Below are positions 23,823 to 35,777 of a stretch of DNA of 64,000 nt, one piece after another; the stretch's first letter is position 1, and each line of letters opens with the position of its first letter. Made by a program: the position numbers and the translations under genes. The notes below the pieces were generated by a model that saw only the letters and a program-made list of their open reading frames with translations, was not told where the DNA came from and searched no databases. Source of the stretch: Adiantum capillus-veneris (lineage: Eukaryota; Streptophyta; Polypodiopsida; Polypodiales; Pteridaceae); NCBI GenBank assembly GCA_014529385.2, contig CM043965.1, positions 16,877,912 to 16,941,911 of the forward strand. Reading direction: 5' to 3'.

Positions 23823-24212
23823 ATCAGCAATGCACATGTTTTGTTCTTTGATGGCTCATACAGAAAGAGCCATGATGCGTCTTCAGGGGGTATAGCACTT
23901 TATGATCCCGAGGGGAAGCTAGTATGCAAGAGAGGGTTCAAATTGGATGCACATAGTAACAATGAGGCTGAATATGCTACTTTGGAAGCCGGATTACACA
24001 TTTGTTTGAAGCATGGGGTTATAAGGTTGAGCATAAAAGGTGATGCCTTGTTAGTTGTGAAGCAAGTGCTGGGTGTGTGGAAGAGCAAGAACACCTCATT
24101 GAAGGAAATGTGTTTTAGAATTAAAGGCCTATTAAAAAAGTTTGAAGCATGGAGCATCAGACACATTGAACGTGCTCTAAATAGAGAGGCACATGAAGCA
24201 GCTCAAGCATGA
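23823..24212 (+). pseudogene. G1 second (archaeal/plant-type) RNase H
   Basis: A full second RNase H fold signature is present: FFDGSYRKSHDASSGGIAL (first Asp), SNNEAEYATLEAGL (Glu), SIKGDALLVVKQVLGVW (Asp) and a C-terminal RALNREAHEAAQA. These are landmarks of the extra RNase H domain acquired by Tat-lineage Ty3 elements. It is open throughout and retains three catalytic acids. The final Asp normally seen in N-x-x-A-D is His here. It would remove RNA from RNA-DNA hybrids; the native RNase H may have become a tether. Confidence 0.88.
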
Positions 24213-25521
24213 TTGGGGAGCTATTTTTGTTGAGGACCACTTTACCTCTTTATCGTGGCCGGGAAAGTTTGGCTCAAGAAGAGGAGTTTTTGCTAACAGG
24301 AATCGTTCCGAAGGACATTCAGAAGTCTAAGAAGTATGGTTTTGTGCGTAGAGCATACATGTACAAATTGATTGGTGATGTCTTATACATGAAAGGGGCT
24401 GATCTCGTGTTGAGACGTGTACCTTGGCGGGAGGAGCTTTACAGAGTGTTGGAAGAGAATCATGAAGGCGCATGTGGTGGCCATTTTGCTCTAAAGATCA
24501 CCTTGCATAAGATTTTGCAAGAGGGGTATTTATGGCCTAGTTTGCACAAGGATGTTCACCATTGGTGTAGGTCTTGCAATAGGTGTCAAGCATTCGGGAA
24601 AAGAGTGTTGAAGCCAGCGCTACGAAAAACCATTATGGCATTTGATGTGTTTGAAAAGTGGGGGATTGATGCAATAGGCCCGTTACCTATCACAAGTAGG
24701 GGGAAAAGCTATATTTTGACTGCAGTGGACTATTTCTCCAGATGGGCAGAGGCTATAGCAGTAAAGCAGATCACTGCAAAGGATGTGGAAAAATTTGTGT
24801 ATGATGAAATATGTTGCAAGTTTGGGGTGCCATTGGAGCTACTTCAGATAAGGGGCCAGGAGCTAAACTGCTAGATTTTTTATACGTGAAGATGAAGATT
24901 AGGCATCAGCATACCACTCCTTATTACCCACACTGTAATGGATTAAATGAAATATTCAACGGTGGGTTGGTACAGATTCTTTCAAAAGTGACAGAGCACC
25001 AAGGAAAGAATTGGTATTTGGAATTGCCTAGTGCATTATGGGCTTACCGTACTTCAATGAAGACAGGTACAAGGTTTACTCCATTTCATTTGGTATATGG
25101 AAAGGAAGCACTATTGCCTGTGGAAGTAGAGTTGCGTGTAGTAAAGATGCTAGAGAAGTTGCTTGGGCCGCCTAGTGATGCATTCAAAGAGAGGCTCTTA
25201 CTGTTACAAGAGGTTCAGCTGGATAGGATGAGTGCATTGGAGCATTATGGGCAGATGCAGGATAAGGCTTTGGCCAAGATAAACGAAAAGGTCAAAAGTA
25301 AGGGTACCAAGAAACATGACTTGGTTTTGCGCTACAACAGTAAGCTGGACAACACCTTCCAAAAGAAGTTTCAGATTAAGTGGGAAGGCCCTTTCAAGGT
25401 AGTGGAGTGTTTTCCGAATGGTACATATCAGTTGGATAACCTGGATGGGATTCTACATAAGTCAAGGGTAAATGAATTGCGTCTTAAATTATATCATGCC
25501 AAGTTAATGATGGTCGAGTAA
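24209..25521 (+). pseudogene. G1 integrase
   Basis: The HHCC zinc domain (ENHEGACGGHF ... CRSCNRCQ) lies at about 24450-24585. The catalytic core has Asp in WGIDAIGPLP (about 24660), Asp in TSDKGPGA (about 24846, after a frame change) and Glu in NGLNEIFNGGL (about 24940). The C-terminal WEGPFKVVECFPNGTYQL segment ends at 25521 without a chromodomain, consistent with Tat. One frameshift near 24850 breaks it. Confidence 0.92.
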
Positions 25522-25647
25522 GATGAGCTATCTGTGGATCAAGTAGTGTTGGTGAAGGATGAGGAGACTTGTGACGCTGCGAGTCTCATATCGCTTTTTG
25601 CTACTGCTGTCATGAATGATCTAGCGGGCTAGGGGATGGGAAAATTA
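25522..25647 (+). other. G1 3' untranslated region and polypurine tract
   Basis: AGGGGATGGGAAAA (about 25631-25644) precedes the LTR start TGTCAGG at 25648 by three bases. Confidence 0.7.
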
Positions 25648-26791
25648 TGTCAGGAGTTTTTTGGAGCAAGGGATTGCGCATATGTATATACACATGCATG
25701 GTGCATCAAATAAGGAATTGCCCATTTTCCAGAGCCAGGTGGTTACGTGGGGCCCACATGTGTACAGGTAGGACAACATGTACATAGTGCAACGATTTTC
25801 ACTATCACCAATACCAGTGTGTTTTTTCTATAATAATGAGGATTTGGTAGCGCATAAAACTTCTCGAGGAAGCTATCCGCGGGCCGACGACATGAGGTAA
25901 GCAGGTGCGTCAGATGGCATCTAGTGGCGTCACGACGTCGAATGGTGTGAATACTTGCACGTGGATAAGTACGGACACAACGTGGGTGTTTCCTTGTGAT
26001 AATTATGCAGAAAGGTCATCATGAGGACCATATTTTGGGGCCACTTCATGTGGTGGCGGGATGCATTATTGGAAAAAGCTGAGTGCCAGGTGTGCGGATG
26101 GATGCAACAGGGTGACAACTATGCACAGTGAGGTCAGTTTTTGGCCTGTTCGGGGTCCGTTTGAGGTCAACTAAAAGGCCAAGGGTGCCCAAGTAATAAA
26201 GCTAAGTGTGAGAACTGAAAAAACAGAGAGAAGACCAGAAAAATAGTGGAGAGAAGAGGAGGAACAACCGCAACTGTGTTTTTGCTGTTTTTGGAGCCTG
26301 TTTTGGCCGTAAACTGCTCATCCGAGGTCGGATTTGAGCACTTTGACATTGTAGATTGGGGTTTTGGGCCGTTCCGGACGTGATGGCACTGTCCATTTTT
26401 CCAAATTCGTCACTATTTTTCTGCTGTTTTGGCTGTGTAAGTTTCTCGTATGAGCGAAGCTTCTTCTCCAATTTGTGATAGTATCTGACATATTTTACCC
26501 ATATTGTGTGAGCTATTTGCCCCATTGGTTTTGGCCCAAGCTTAGTTGTATCTAAAAATCAGAAATTCTCCTCTTTTGAGATGAATTTTTTGGGTGTGTG
26601 TGTGTATGTGTCTCTGTGTGGAGTGGGTAAATGGGTAGTCTCTCTCGTCTCACTCCATAGGTGTGTTCCCTATCTCGGCCAGGTGGGTTGTGTAAGCCGA
26701 GTGGTGCCCCATAGTGTGTGTGTGTGTATCATTCCAAGAGTGTGTGCCGGGTCATTATAGAGGCATTCTATGTGTTTCCATCCCGCTCACA
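25648..26791 (+). repeat. G1 3' LTR
   Basis: About 1,144 bp, matching 19352-20496 with scattered substitutions. It is followed by ACGC, the second copy of the target duplication, and then by the resumed copia-2 sequence. Confidence 0.92.
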
Positions 26792-29160
26792 ACGCCTCAA
26801 CAAAATGGTGTTACTGAGAGGAAAAACAAGTCTCTTGCGGAAATGGCAAGATGTATGGTCAAGAGTCAAGCTTTACCACATTTGGTTTGGCTCGAGGTGT
26901 CATGTGTGCCACTTATGTACTCAACAAGTGTCCTACAAAAATGTTGCAGTCTCTGACTCCATATGAAGCATGGCATGATAGAAAGCCATCTATTGAGAAC
27001 ATGCGTGTTTTTGGTTGTTTGGTTTATGGTTTAGTGCCACAAATGCAACAAAGCAAATTGGATGATAAGGCTATCAAATGTTTTTTTTGTTGTTATAGTG
27101 CTGAAATCAAAGGTTAAAGGTTGTATCATCCACAAACAAAGTGTATTCTTGTTTCACGGGATGTTGTGTTTGTGCAAGATTCTATTCAGCCCCTGCTATC
27201 ATGTACTAGGAGACAATAATGTAAGCTCATAGGACATTTATGACACTTTGTTGCCTTTTTTCAGTGGTGGAAGTACGAATGTAAATTCCAATGAGATAAA
27301 TGTATAGCCTATGGGGGTTCTAGAAATGTTACAGATCAGTCTATTACTAATGCAGATGTACATGATGTACTTGATGAGGAAAGGGCTGAAAAATGAGTAG
27401 GCTAGAGGTATGCCTAAATGGCTGGTGCATACTTTGCGTGACAATAAACTGGATGCACCTTTGTCTAGTCTCACTCGTTCAGGCTCTTGCCATGCATCTT
27501 ATACATCAGATTGTTATACTTTGGTTGTGTCTAGCTTACGTGACGTTGAGGAACCTCTATATTTGATGAAGCACAAAATTAAAAAAAAAGGATGTATGCC
27601 ATGCAATGAGAATATGATGCACTTATATAAAATGACACATGGACTTTGTGTGATTTGCCTCCTAGCAAAAAGGCCATGGGTACAAAGTGGGTACAAGTTG
27701 AAATGATTTCCGGATGGTGAGATTGATCGCTATAAGGCTTGACTTGTTGCAAAGGGTTATGCACAACAAAAAGGCATAGATTATGAAGAGACTTTTTCTT
27801 CCACACGACGTATGACTACTGTTCATTTTCTATGTGCATTGGTAGCTCATTTTGGTTGTGATGTACATCAGCCATACATTGTTACTACTTTCTTGAATTG
27901 TGACATATTTCAGGAAGTTTATGTAACACAGCCTCGAGGTTTGTCAAGAGAGGACAAGAGGACAAAGTTTGTAGATGTAAGAAGGCTTTTTATGGGTTGA
28001 AGCAATCTCCTTGTGATTGGTATGAGAAATCTGACACTCGTTTGGTCAAGAGAGGACAAGAGGAAAAAGTTTGTAGACGTAAGAAGGCTTTTTATGGGCT
28101 GAAGCAATCTCCTTGTGATTGGTATGAGAAATCTGACAGTCGTTTGGTCAAACAAGGCTTTTGTAATAGTCCAAAAGAAAGCACATTGTATGTCAAGTGT
28201 GAGGGTGATGTACTTATCATTGTCGTTCTTTATGTAGAGGATTTGCTGATCACTAGACTAAATGAGAGACATATTGTTGAATTTAAGGCTGATCTGAATG
28301 CTACTTTTAAGATGAAAGATTTGGGGAGGTTGCATTACTACTTGGGTATACAATTTAAGGAATGTGATGGTGGTATTGCCTTGTGTTAGAATAGTTACGT
28401 AGAGACATTGCTATGTAGGTTTGGACTTGAGGATTGCAAACCTATTTCCACTCCCATGGAAACCGGTTTGAAGTTGAGTCTACATGATGTTGGTGATTCT
28501 CCTGATGTCACTCTTTACCAAAATGCTATTGGCTATCTCATTTATGTTTGCAACATGAGTCCACATTTATGCATAGCCTAGGGTCTAAGCATTGGTAGGT
28601 AGTCAAGAGGATTTTTATCTACTTTAGTGGCACTTTACATCTTCGCTTGTTTTATCCCAAGGGGGGTCATTTACATGAGACTTACATGTTTTTTTGGACT
28701 CTGGTTGTTTTGACACACGATTATACACAAGTGGTTTTTGTTTCATGCTTGGTAGTTCATGTATATCATGGTTGAGCAAGAAGAAACCTATTGTGGCCAC
28801 TTTGAGTTATGAGGCTGAGTACAGGGAAGTCTTCACATCTGCGATTGAGTGTGTATGGCTCAGACGCCTTATGGCTGATTTGGGTGTTGAAAATGACACT
28901 GTCAACACTATCTACATTGACAATCAGAGTGCATTGGCAATTGCGAGGAACCGAGTTTTCCATGCTCGCACAAAGCACATTGAGATGCATTACCACTATG
29001 TCAGGTAGAGGATCTCAACAGGAGAGATCAACTTCGATTATGTGCCAACACAAGACAACTTTGCATATGTTTTCACAAAGGCATTGTCTCGTGAGAAGTT
29101 CGAAGCTTTCTGCAAAGCTTTGTCTTACTCCCCTTTGTGGATTGATCATGTCCTCAGGGC
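26792..29160 (+). pseudogene. copia-2 integrase C-terminus, RT and RNase H
   Basis: Integrase end and GAG-pol linker (TPYEAWHDRKPS...MRVFGCL) are followed by RT (27720-28560) and RNase H (28690-29140: GSSCISWLSKKKPIVATLSYEAEY, TKHIEMHYHYVR). The RT active site is dead twice: the first catalytic Asp (SDIVTAFLN in copia-1) is Tyr (PYIVTTFLN, about 27870), and the YVDD box reads YVED (about 28232). Stops include TAG at 28387-28389, 28579-28581 and 28596-28598. At the last two positions copia-1 has CAG. A 102-bp tandem duplication lies inside RT. Confidence 0.9.
27943..28146 (+). repeat. 102-bp in-frame tandem duplication inside copia-2 RT
   Basis: Two units (27943-28044, 28045-28146) each encode a segment ending in FYGLKQSPCDWYEKSD. 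They differ at only a few bases. copia-1 has a single copy, so the duplication is private to copia-2. Confidence 0.9.
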
Positions 29161-29204
29161 ATGACACTTCCCTTTACTCATGTGTCAGCTCTTGTTCACC
29201 GCAT

Positions 29205-29428
29205 CACTCTAGGGGGGATTTTTTACCATATAGGTAGTGATGAGTGTGAACACACTAGGGGCAATTTTTCTCCTCTTTAGGAGTTTTCTTTCCCCTCATG
29301 CAATGTATATATGACAATCACTCTAGGGATATCTATCTTTCCATTGCACACTAAGTAGTACACTCTCTATTGTGTGCCTTGAGCTTCCTTCATCTTCTCC
29401 AAGCTGTGTGTGTTTTCCTGCAACCCTA
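29205..29428 (+). repeat. copia-2 polypurine tract and 3' LTR, left part
   Basis: CTAGGGGGGA (about 29210-29219) is the polypurine tract. The LTR probably starts at TGTGAACACACTAGG (29245) and runs to 29428, where LARD2 interrupts it. It resumes as TCCTAATTCCA at 36736-36746. The start is inferred from comparison with copia-1 (45821). Confidence 0.6.
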
Positions 29429-30302
29429 TGTTAGCACAGGCTAACACATGCTACATTGAATATGCATCAAGCGGGAGATATCTATGGTTGTGTGCATAAT
29501 ATTTTCACTCACTTTGTATAAGTCTTGGGCTCACTTGGAGTTTTAAAGTTGTAAATGCTAGTTTGAGTGCTCAAGCTTAAACCCATAGTAGAAGGGATTG
29601 TGGTGAAAGCCTATAAAAGGAAGCCTTTATGCAAGGAGGCTTCATTCTTGAGTATTCACTCTTGAGGATCCACTTTTGAGAGCTCCCACTCTCTTGAGTG
29701 TTCACTCTTTGGTCTAGCCTTGAGCTTAATGCCCATGCTTAAGAGGCTAGTGCTAACCATTGTAATTAGAGTAAGCTCTTCTTGATTAATCTAATTCTTA
29801 TTTTCTTATTAGTCTCTTCTTCTCTACATTTCATCTTGTCATAAAGTAGTATTACACTTTCATTATTCTAGATTTGAGAGATTTATGTACTTCTTGCTAT
29901 TAACCACTCCCTCCTATTATTCCATAAGAATTTGATTTGTGATATTTAGCATCACTAATTAGGTTGATTAAGTTGGGTTTTAATCTTGTAATTAGTGTGT
30001 GTGCCCTATTGTTTTCTTGTGTGTAGATAGGTTTTATGAAGCTCTAGCACCATTCACCTCGTGTGTGTAGCTATTAATAAAGTGCCGTGATTGACATTTG
30101 GTAATTGGCGTGTGCTTATCATTGTGTGCTTGGGGTTTCTAGTCTATGGTAAGTCAGACTTCGGTGGACTTGATGTGTGTAGAAGATTGATTTTGGCTAA
30201 TCTCAAGTTGCATTGGAGAGGTGATCTATTGAATCCTCTATTTCTATTCACCCGAGCTCATGCTTCCATGCCCTATCTGGGCTGCTACAACGCCTCCCAA
30301 CA
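29429..30302 (+). repeat. LARD2 5' LTR
   Basis: TGTTAGCACAGG to CCTCCCAACA, about 874 bp. TATA box CTATAAAAG at about 29611-29619. Confidence 0.88.
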
Positions 30303-30304
30303 TT

Positions 30305-30322
30305 TGGCACCGTTGCCGGGGA
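30305..30322 (+). other. LARD2 primer binding site (tRNA-Asp type)
   Basis: TGGCACCGTTGCCGGGGA starts two bases inside the LTR. It differs by one base from the tRNA-Asp complement and at two positions from the LARD1 site. Confidence 0.88.
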
Positions 30323-33300
30323 TGGATAACCTAAGCTAGTGAGTTTAGGATGTGTAGAATAGAGTAATTTCATTAGTAATTTCTCGGTTTTTGAGTGTGT
30401 GTAACTCAATTTTGGTGTGATTTGATGATGTTTGTGCCAAGAATTGATGCTAAAGTTGAGCTATGAATACCCCAAACCCCCAATTTCACTAATTTTATAC
30501 CCCTTCGCTAATTTTCTTCGTTTCCATGCTAATTGTACTAATGTCATGCAATTTTCTACTAATTGTTGACTAACTTTGCTAACCTAACCATTAACATTGA
30601 AGTGTAATGAATGTTAAATCCCCTTTTTAGAGGTGGAATCATCACTCTAATCAAGTTAATTGTACCAATTTATGCCTAATTTGATGATTGGAGTGTTTGA
30701 TTTTGACCTACAAATGGTCAATTTTGGAGACGATTTGATGGTTCACACACTTGTGTGTGCAATGATGCATCTTCATGTGGAACAAAGGAATAGCTTGGAG
30801 TGTAATTACAATGTAAGTGCACTCACTTGTTATGTCAATTCTTGATTGATTAATGAGGTTCAATGTTGATAATTATTTACTAAAATTAGGTGTGTAATAC
30901 AAATTGACCTACACTTTGCACCTAATTTGATTCTCTTGGAATGAAATTGATAGTCAGATTGTTACTAATGAACTTTGTGTGTATCCAAATAATGCTTAAT
31001 TCTCATCAAGAATTCATGTGTGTGCATAAAAATCATTGTGTGTGCATGCACCAAGAGGGAAAAAAACTGTCAAAAGTTTCAAGCGTGTGTGCACCTAAAC
31101 TTGAATGTGTGCATACATAGAAATTGATAGAATTGATGATACATGAGTATGTAATCATGTAAATGATGTGAATGTTAGGCTAATTCAATCATTGGATAAG
31201 ATTAATTGCCAAAAGTTTGGGCAAAAATTGTGTGTGTGCGCCTATCCAAGTCCACTTGATTTTCTATGATTAATGGTCAATTGGGGCACCTAAATGAGTT
31301 TTGATTGTGAAATGTTTATGAAAAGCATGTGAAATCATTAGGTGTAAACCTAAATGCATTGCCAATTGAGCCAAATTTAATCTTTTGTGCTTAATTTTTG
31401 AGTGTGTGCATTGCTTAATTGGATAAAAATAGTGCTAATTTTTTAGAAATTAAGCATGCATGCATTCACTTATGCTTGATTGAGTTCGCAATCTGAGTAT
31501 TGCAAAATGGAATTGATGTAATTTTTGCATAAAATTTTGGCCTAAATTTGGGTGTGTGTGCCTACTCAATGGCATGTGCAACCATGTGCTTGAATGAGTA
31601 TTGGGTACTTTTTACCAATCATGATGATTAATTTGGCCAAATAGTTGATGTGTGTGCCACAATTGGCTTGAAGATGGAGATGAAAATCTCTCAATTGATG
31701 CTAAATTGTGTATATTTTTAGTGTATTCCATGCTAATGATTGAACAATGTAATGAAAATGGCAATTTTGCATTCGTTTGCGTGTGTAATTGTGACCCAAA
31801 ATTCACTCGTATAGTTTTGAAAACCAAAAATGACAAGCCTCGATGGGTTTGAATGATTTTCGATATTGGGAATGAGAAAATTTGGCTGCAAATGATGATC
31901 ACTTGGGTTAGAATCTCCCATTGAAGATTGGGTACACTTACTCTACCTATGTGCATTATTCCATTTAGTGCAAAATTACATTGATTTTGAGTCTAAAAAT
32001 TGGAATTTTAGGCATGCTTCTCCATGAAGTTGTATCCAATTGATGAATTTTGTGTAAAAACCTGCTTGAAGGCATTTTTCCTAATCAAGTGTGTGTTCAA
32101 GCAAGCATTTAATAGAAGAAAAGAAAATGAGAATCTTTGTTATCATGTGCAGCCTATTTTTGATATGCCAAACCATGAGTGCATTGATTGAGATTGATGG
32201 TAAATTTTCTTTGCAATTGGTTGTCGATTATGGCGGATCCCAAGCCCTCTCTCTCACTTGTCGATGATTGCGGATTTCAAATCCCCAAAACTCTTATTAC
32301 CCTTGGGAACAAGTTCTAAGATAATTTAAAAAAATTAAAAAATAAAAAAGGGAGAAAACACACACAAAGCCACTTGCAGGTCCCCGTTTTGTCTTGTAGC
32401 TCTGGAAACCCGCACGCGCACGCTGCAACAAGCCCACATCATCGATTATAGCGCATAAAACTCTCTCTCTCTCACACACACACATGCAGCTACGGCATAC
32501 ACCCGTGACCTGGCCTGGCTTTATTTGCACTACACGTCAACACACACACACTCACTCAATGTTTCTTCCAGTTGGCATGGCACACTCCGGTCCTCCCTCG
32601 GCTCAGGACCTGCGCAGTCCTCGCAGCCTTGTCTATCGTTGGCTTGGCGCAAAGAGCACACACACTCAGTATCAGTTAATGCAAACACACACTCAGTATC
32701 AGTTAATGCGAACACTAATTCTGATGCGCCACCCTGTACCTGGCCTAACCACACACACCCACAAACACTTGGTGCTATTCAAAACACACACACACACACC
32801 CTCTCTCACTAATCTGGTCCCACACCCCTTCCAAGTCCCACGGCAAGCCGGCCCCAACATCTCGCAGACAACAGTGAGATTAATTTTGCATTTAAATGAA
32901 AAAAAGAATAAGTAGGAGGGTATTCCTACCGTTCATCTTCGCCCTGAGCTTGGGAATTCCAGATATGTTAAAATTGAACATCCATTTTGAATGAATGACC
33001 ATGAAATGATGTTAAAATTGTTGTTTGTGACTAATCATGGTAAATTTTAAGCTTACTTTGACTGCCGAACATGCACTAACGAATGGTATTCATTGGGCTT
33101 TTATTGCCACAAAAACTAAATAGTCAATTCCATCATTGGCTATGCATGCCATAAAGAGCACATATGTTTTCTACGACCATGTGTGCATGCATTGCGTATT
33201 TGTGCATGAAAGTCTTTATAAAGATTGATATTGTGATTGTGAATGAAGTTTAGTGCTTAGTTTCATTCAATAATTCTAATTGCACTAGATGAAGAATTCT

Positions 33301-35765
33301 TTTGGACATGCATACGAGCTTCATTTGAGAGCTACATTGGATGAGTTGATCCTTGGTTGGGACTTTGTGTTTGAACTTAGCATTGCTTTTGCATTTTAGT
33401 GCTTGATTTTAATCATTGCATAGCACTGTGCTTCTTGAATGGCCATGAGATAGCATTGGACATGATTTTTAGTGCTTGTATTGTGTTGACCATATGAATG
33501 TATAGCACTAATCAATGATCTTTTTTGAAGGTATGGTGGCCAATGATACAAAACAAGGTTTTTATGCGTCGAGGGAGCTTCAATCACTTCATCCTATGCT
33601 CTCTTTTTATGTTGCCAGGCATGCCGTATGAGTGGTAGTTGGATGTGATCATCGAGGGTGTGCATTGAAAGTTTGGGCTTGGCATTGATTGTACATTTTT
33701 AAAGTTTGATTTAAATGGAAAATCCTTGAATAACACTAACATTGATCTTGTTTGGTGGACGAGAGTGAGCATTAAACTTTTAGGGTTGTGGCTGATAGTG
33801 CATTTTTAGTGCTTGTATTGGATGTTCAAATGCTAAAAAGCACTAACAATCAAGCTTCATTTTGAAGGGATGTGGCAAGGTTGAACTTTCATTGATCGAA
33901 GGAGGGGTCATCAATGCAAAAAATTGCAAAATTTGGCTACTTAGAGTCATTCCATTTATTTGGATTAAAACTTGTATACATGCTAGCTCATAGCTTGGTC
34001 AAAACTTAAATGGTTTCATTTTAAGCTAGTTGTTTACCCAAATTTTGAAAGAACTTTCAGGTACAAAATTTGGCTATTGAGAGCCATTCATTTTGATTTC
34101 ATCAAGTTGCAGTCATCTCTAGCTCATAGATTGCTCTAAAAATTGTAAAACTTCATTTGACCTAGTGTTTAGCCAACTTTTTGAAAGCTTTAAAAATATA
34201 AAATTTGGCTTTCAAGAGCCACTTCATTTCATCAAAGTTGCATTATTTTCAGCTCTTGGCTTGTTTTAAAATTCCATATTTCATTGAGCTAGAAATTAAT
34301 CAACTTTTGAATCATGTATGAGAGATGGTAAAAATTGCAAAATGTGCTTATATAGAAGCATTTTTCTCTCTCATTTTGATATGTATGCATAAATTTGTTA
34401 TCAAAGAGCATAAATGTGCATAACCAAATCACTTTTTTCCCTTGGGTCTTTTTCCTTTGGCAAATTTGGGTTTGCAAGACCCTAGCTTTAGGTTTTCATT
34501 AATGTTTTTGTGGTTTATGGATTTCAATAAAAGGCTTTGGAGCTTGTGTTTACACTTAGCTTCAAAAATCTTCTTTTGAAATAAAAAGGATCAAGAGACT
34601 TCTCTACACAAAGGATGCTTGCTCAAGGATGCACAAGAGCATGAATAGGTGTAATCCTTCCATGATTTTTCTCTTTGTTCAACTCTCCATTCTCTTGCTT
34701 GGCTTAAGTAATTTTTTCTTCTAAGCTATGTTTTTTCATGTTCGAAAGCTAGGAATCCTAAAGTTTCAACAGTTTGCTTTATGAAAATTAACTCATCAAA
34801 AAATTAGGTTTTATGTGTGCTAATCATAGGTAATTGGCCTTGACCTTAGGTTAATGTAGGTTCATTTCTCATTAGTCCTAAACTCTTTGTGATAGTTTCA
34901 ATAGTCCATTCATTTTTAACATGACCTAGGGCTATGATTAGGCTTTAGTAATTTAGTCCAATTTCCATAAGCATCTCAATAAAACAGTGCTAAAAAATGA
35001 ATGAATGAAGCAAAAAAGTCTCAAGAAGAAGTAGCAAAAATGCTACTAGACACATGAAAAGAAAATTCCTATGTTATGGTGTGTCTATGTGAGGCTTAGT
35101 GCCTTATTGGCACTTGGCGGGTGAGGGGAATCACCTTGGATTGCTTGGTCAAGGCCCTAAAGGCTGATAGGGGTTAGCTGTTTCCTTGGTAGGCTAGTAG
35201 GCTTTTGGAACACCTTCTTCAGGGTTCAAGGAGCCAAGAGTCGTACCTAAAATTGCCTTGGGGTGGTAGCCTTGTATTGTGATTCAGTTTTTTCTATGAA
35301 TGGCAAAAATAAAACTTCCATGAGCTTCAAAAAGCTATGACAATGTACTAATAGGTTAGGAGCTTTTTTATAGCATGTAGACATGATAGACTCAAATGAT
35401 TTATTAAGATTGGTCACATAGTTTTTAGGCTAGTAGGATCATGAACTTGCATTAGCCTAGGGTCATAATTGATTGCTTGTGTCTCATGCATAAAATTGAA
35501 ATCTCAAGTGGTTTAATCTTCACAATAGTTTAGGTGTCTTTTTTGCTTTATGTTGTTTGATTTTTGACTATAATTCACCCATCTTTAAGAAGGCAAAAAA
35601 TCACTTTGCATGACTGTTCATTATAATTCATGTTTTTATCCTTGTTGGCCTTTGATGCTCATTACTTGTTCTTATGTTTTGCAGGTCAACATTTCTTCCA
35701 TGGACTTGCTTTCTACCATGTCACCGCGTTTTGCTTCACCGGCACATGAGGACATGCACCAAATT
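30323..35765 (+). other. LARD2 interior, non-coding
   Basis: No gene was recognised. It contains the tandem repeat array (33930-34220) and conserved block (35060-35290) shared with LARD1. A GC-richer stretch of about 32330-32920, rich in CA/CT and with a two-copy 27-bp repeat (about 32661-32714), is absent from LARD1 and may be a separate insertion. ORFs there are low-complexity. Confidence 0.65.
33930..34220. repeat. Three-unit tandem repeat, LARD2 copy
   Basis: TTTGGCT...GAGCCA-type units at about 33931, 34068 and 34203 (spacing about 137 and 135). They are the reverse complement of the LARD1 array at 8500-8840, in matching order. Confidence 0.75.
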
Positions 35766-35777
35766 AGGAAGGGGGAA
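35766..35777 (+). other. LARD2 polypurine tract
   Basis: AGGAAGGGGGAA directly before the 3' LTR start TGTTAGC. It is nearly identical to the LARD1 tract. Confidence 0.88.

Larger units (their letters stand above)
19352..26791 (+). mobile_element. G1: Ty3 LTR retrotransposon with dual RNase H, inserted in copia-2
   Basis: Matching LTRs (19352-20496 and 25648-26791) begin TGTCAGG and end CTCACA. A 4-bp duplication, ACGC, lies at 19348-19351 and 26792-26795. Internal order is leader, gag, RT, RNase H, second RNase H, integrase and polypurine tract. An additional RNase H between the native one and the integrase is characteristic of the Tat branch of plant Ty3 elements (established knowledge). 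The LTRs differ at few positions, but the coding part has several stops and frameshifts, so the copy cannot make a full polyprotein. Confidence 0.93.

Noticed and set aside
32484-32915. 143-codon ORF and overlapping ORFs
   Set aside because: Low-complexity His/Thr runs from CA repeats inside LARD2.
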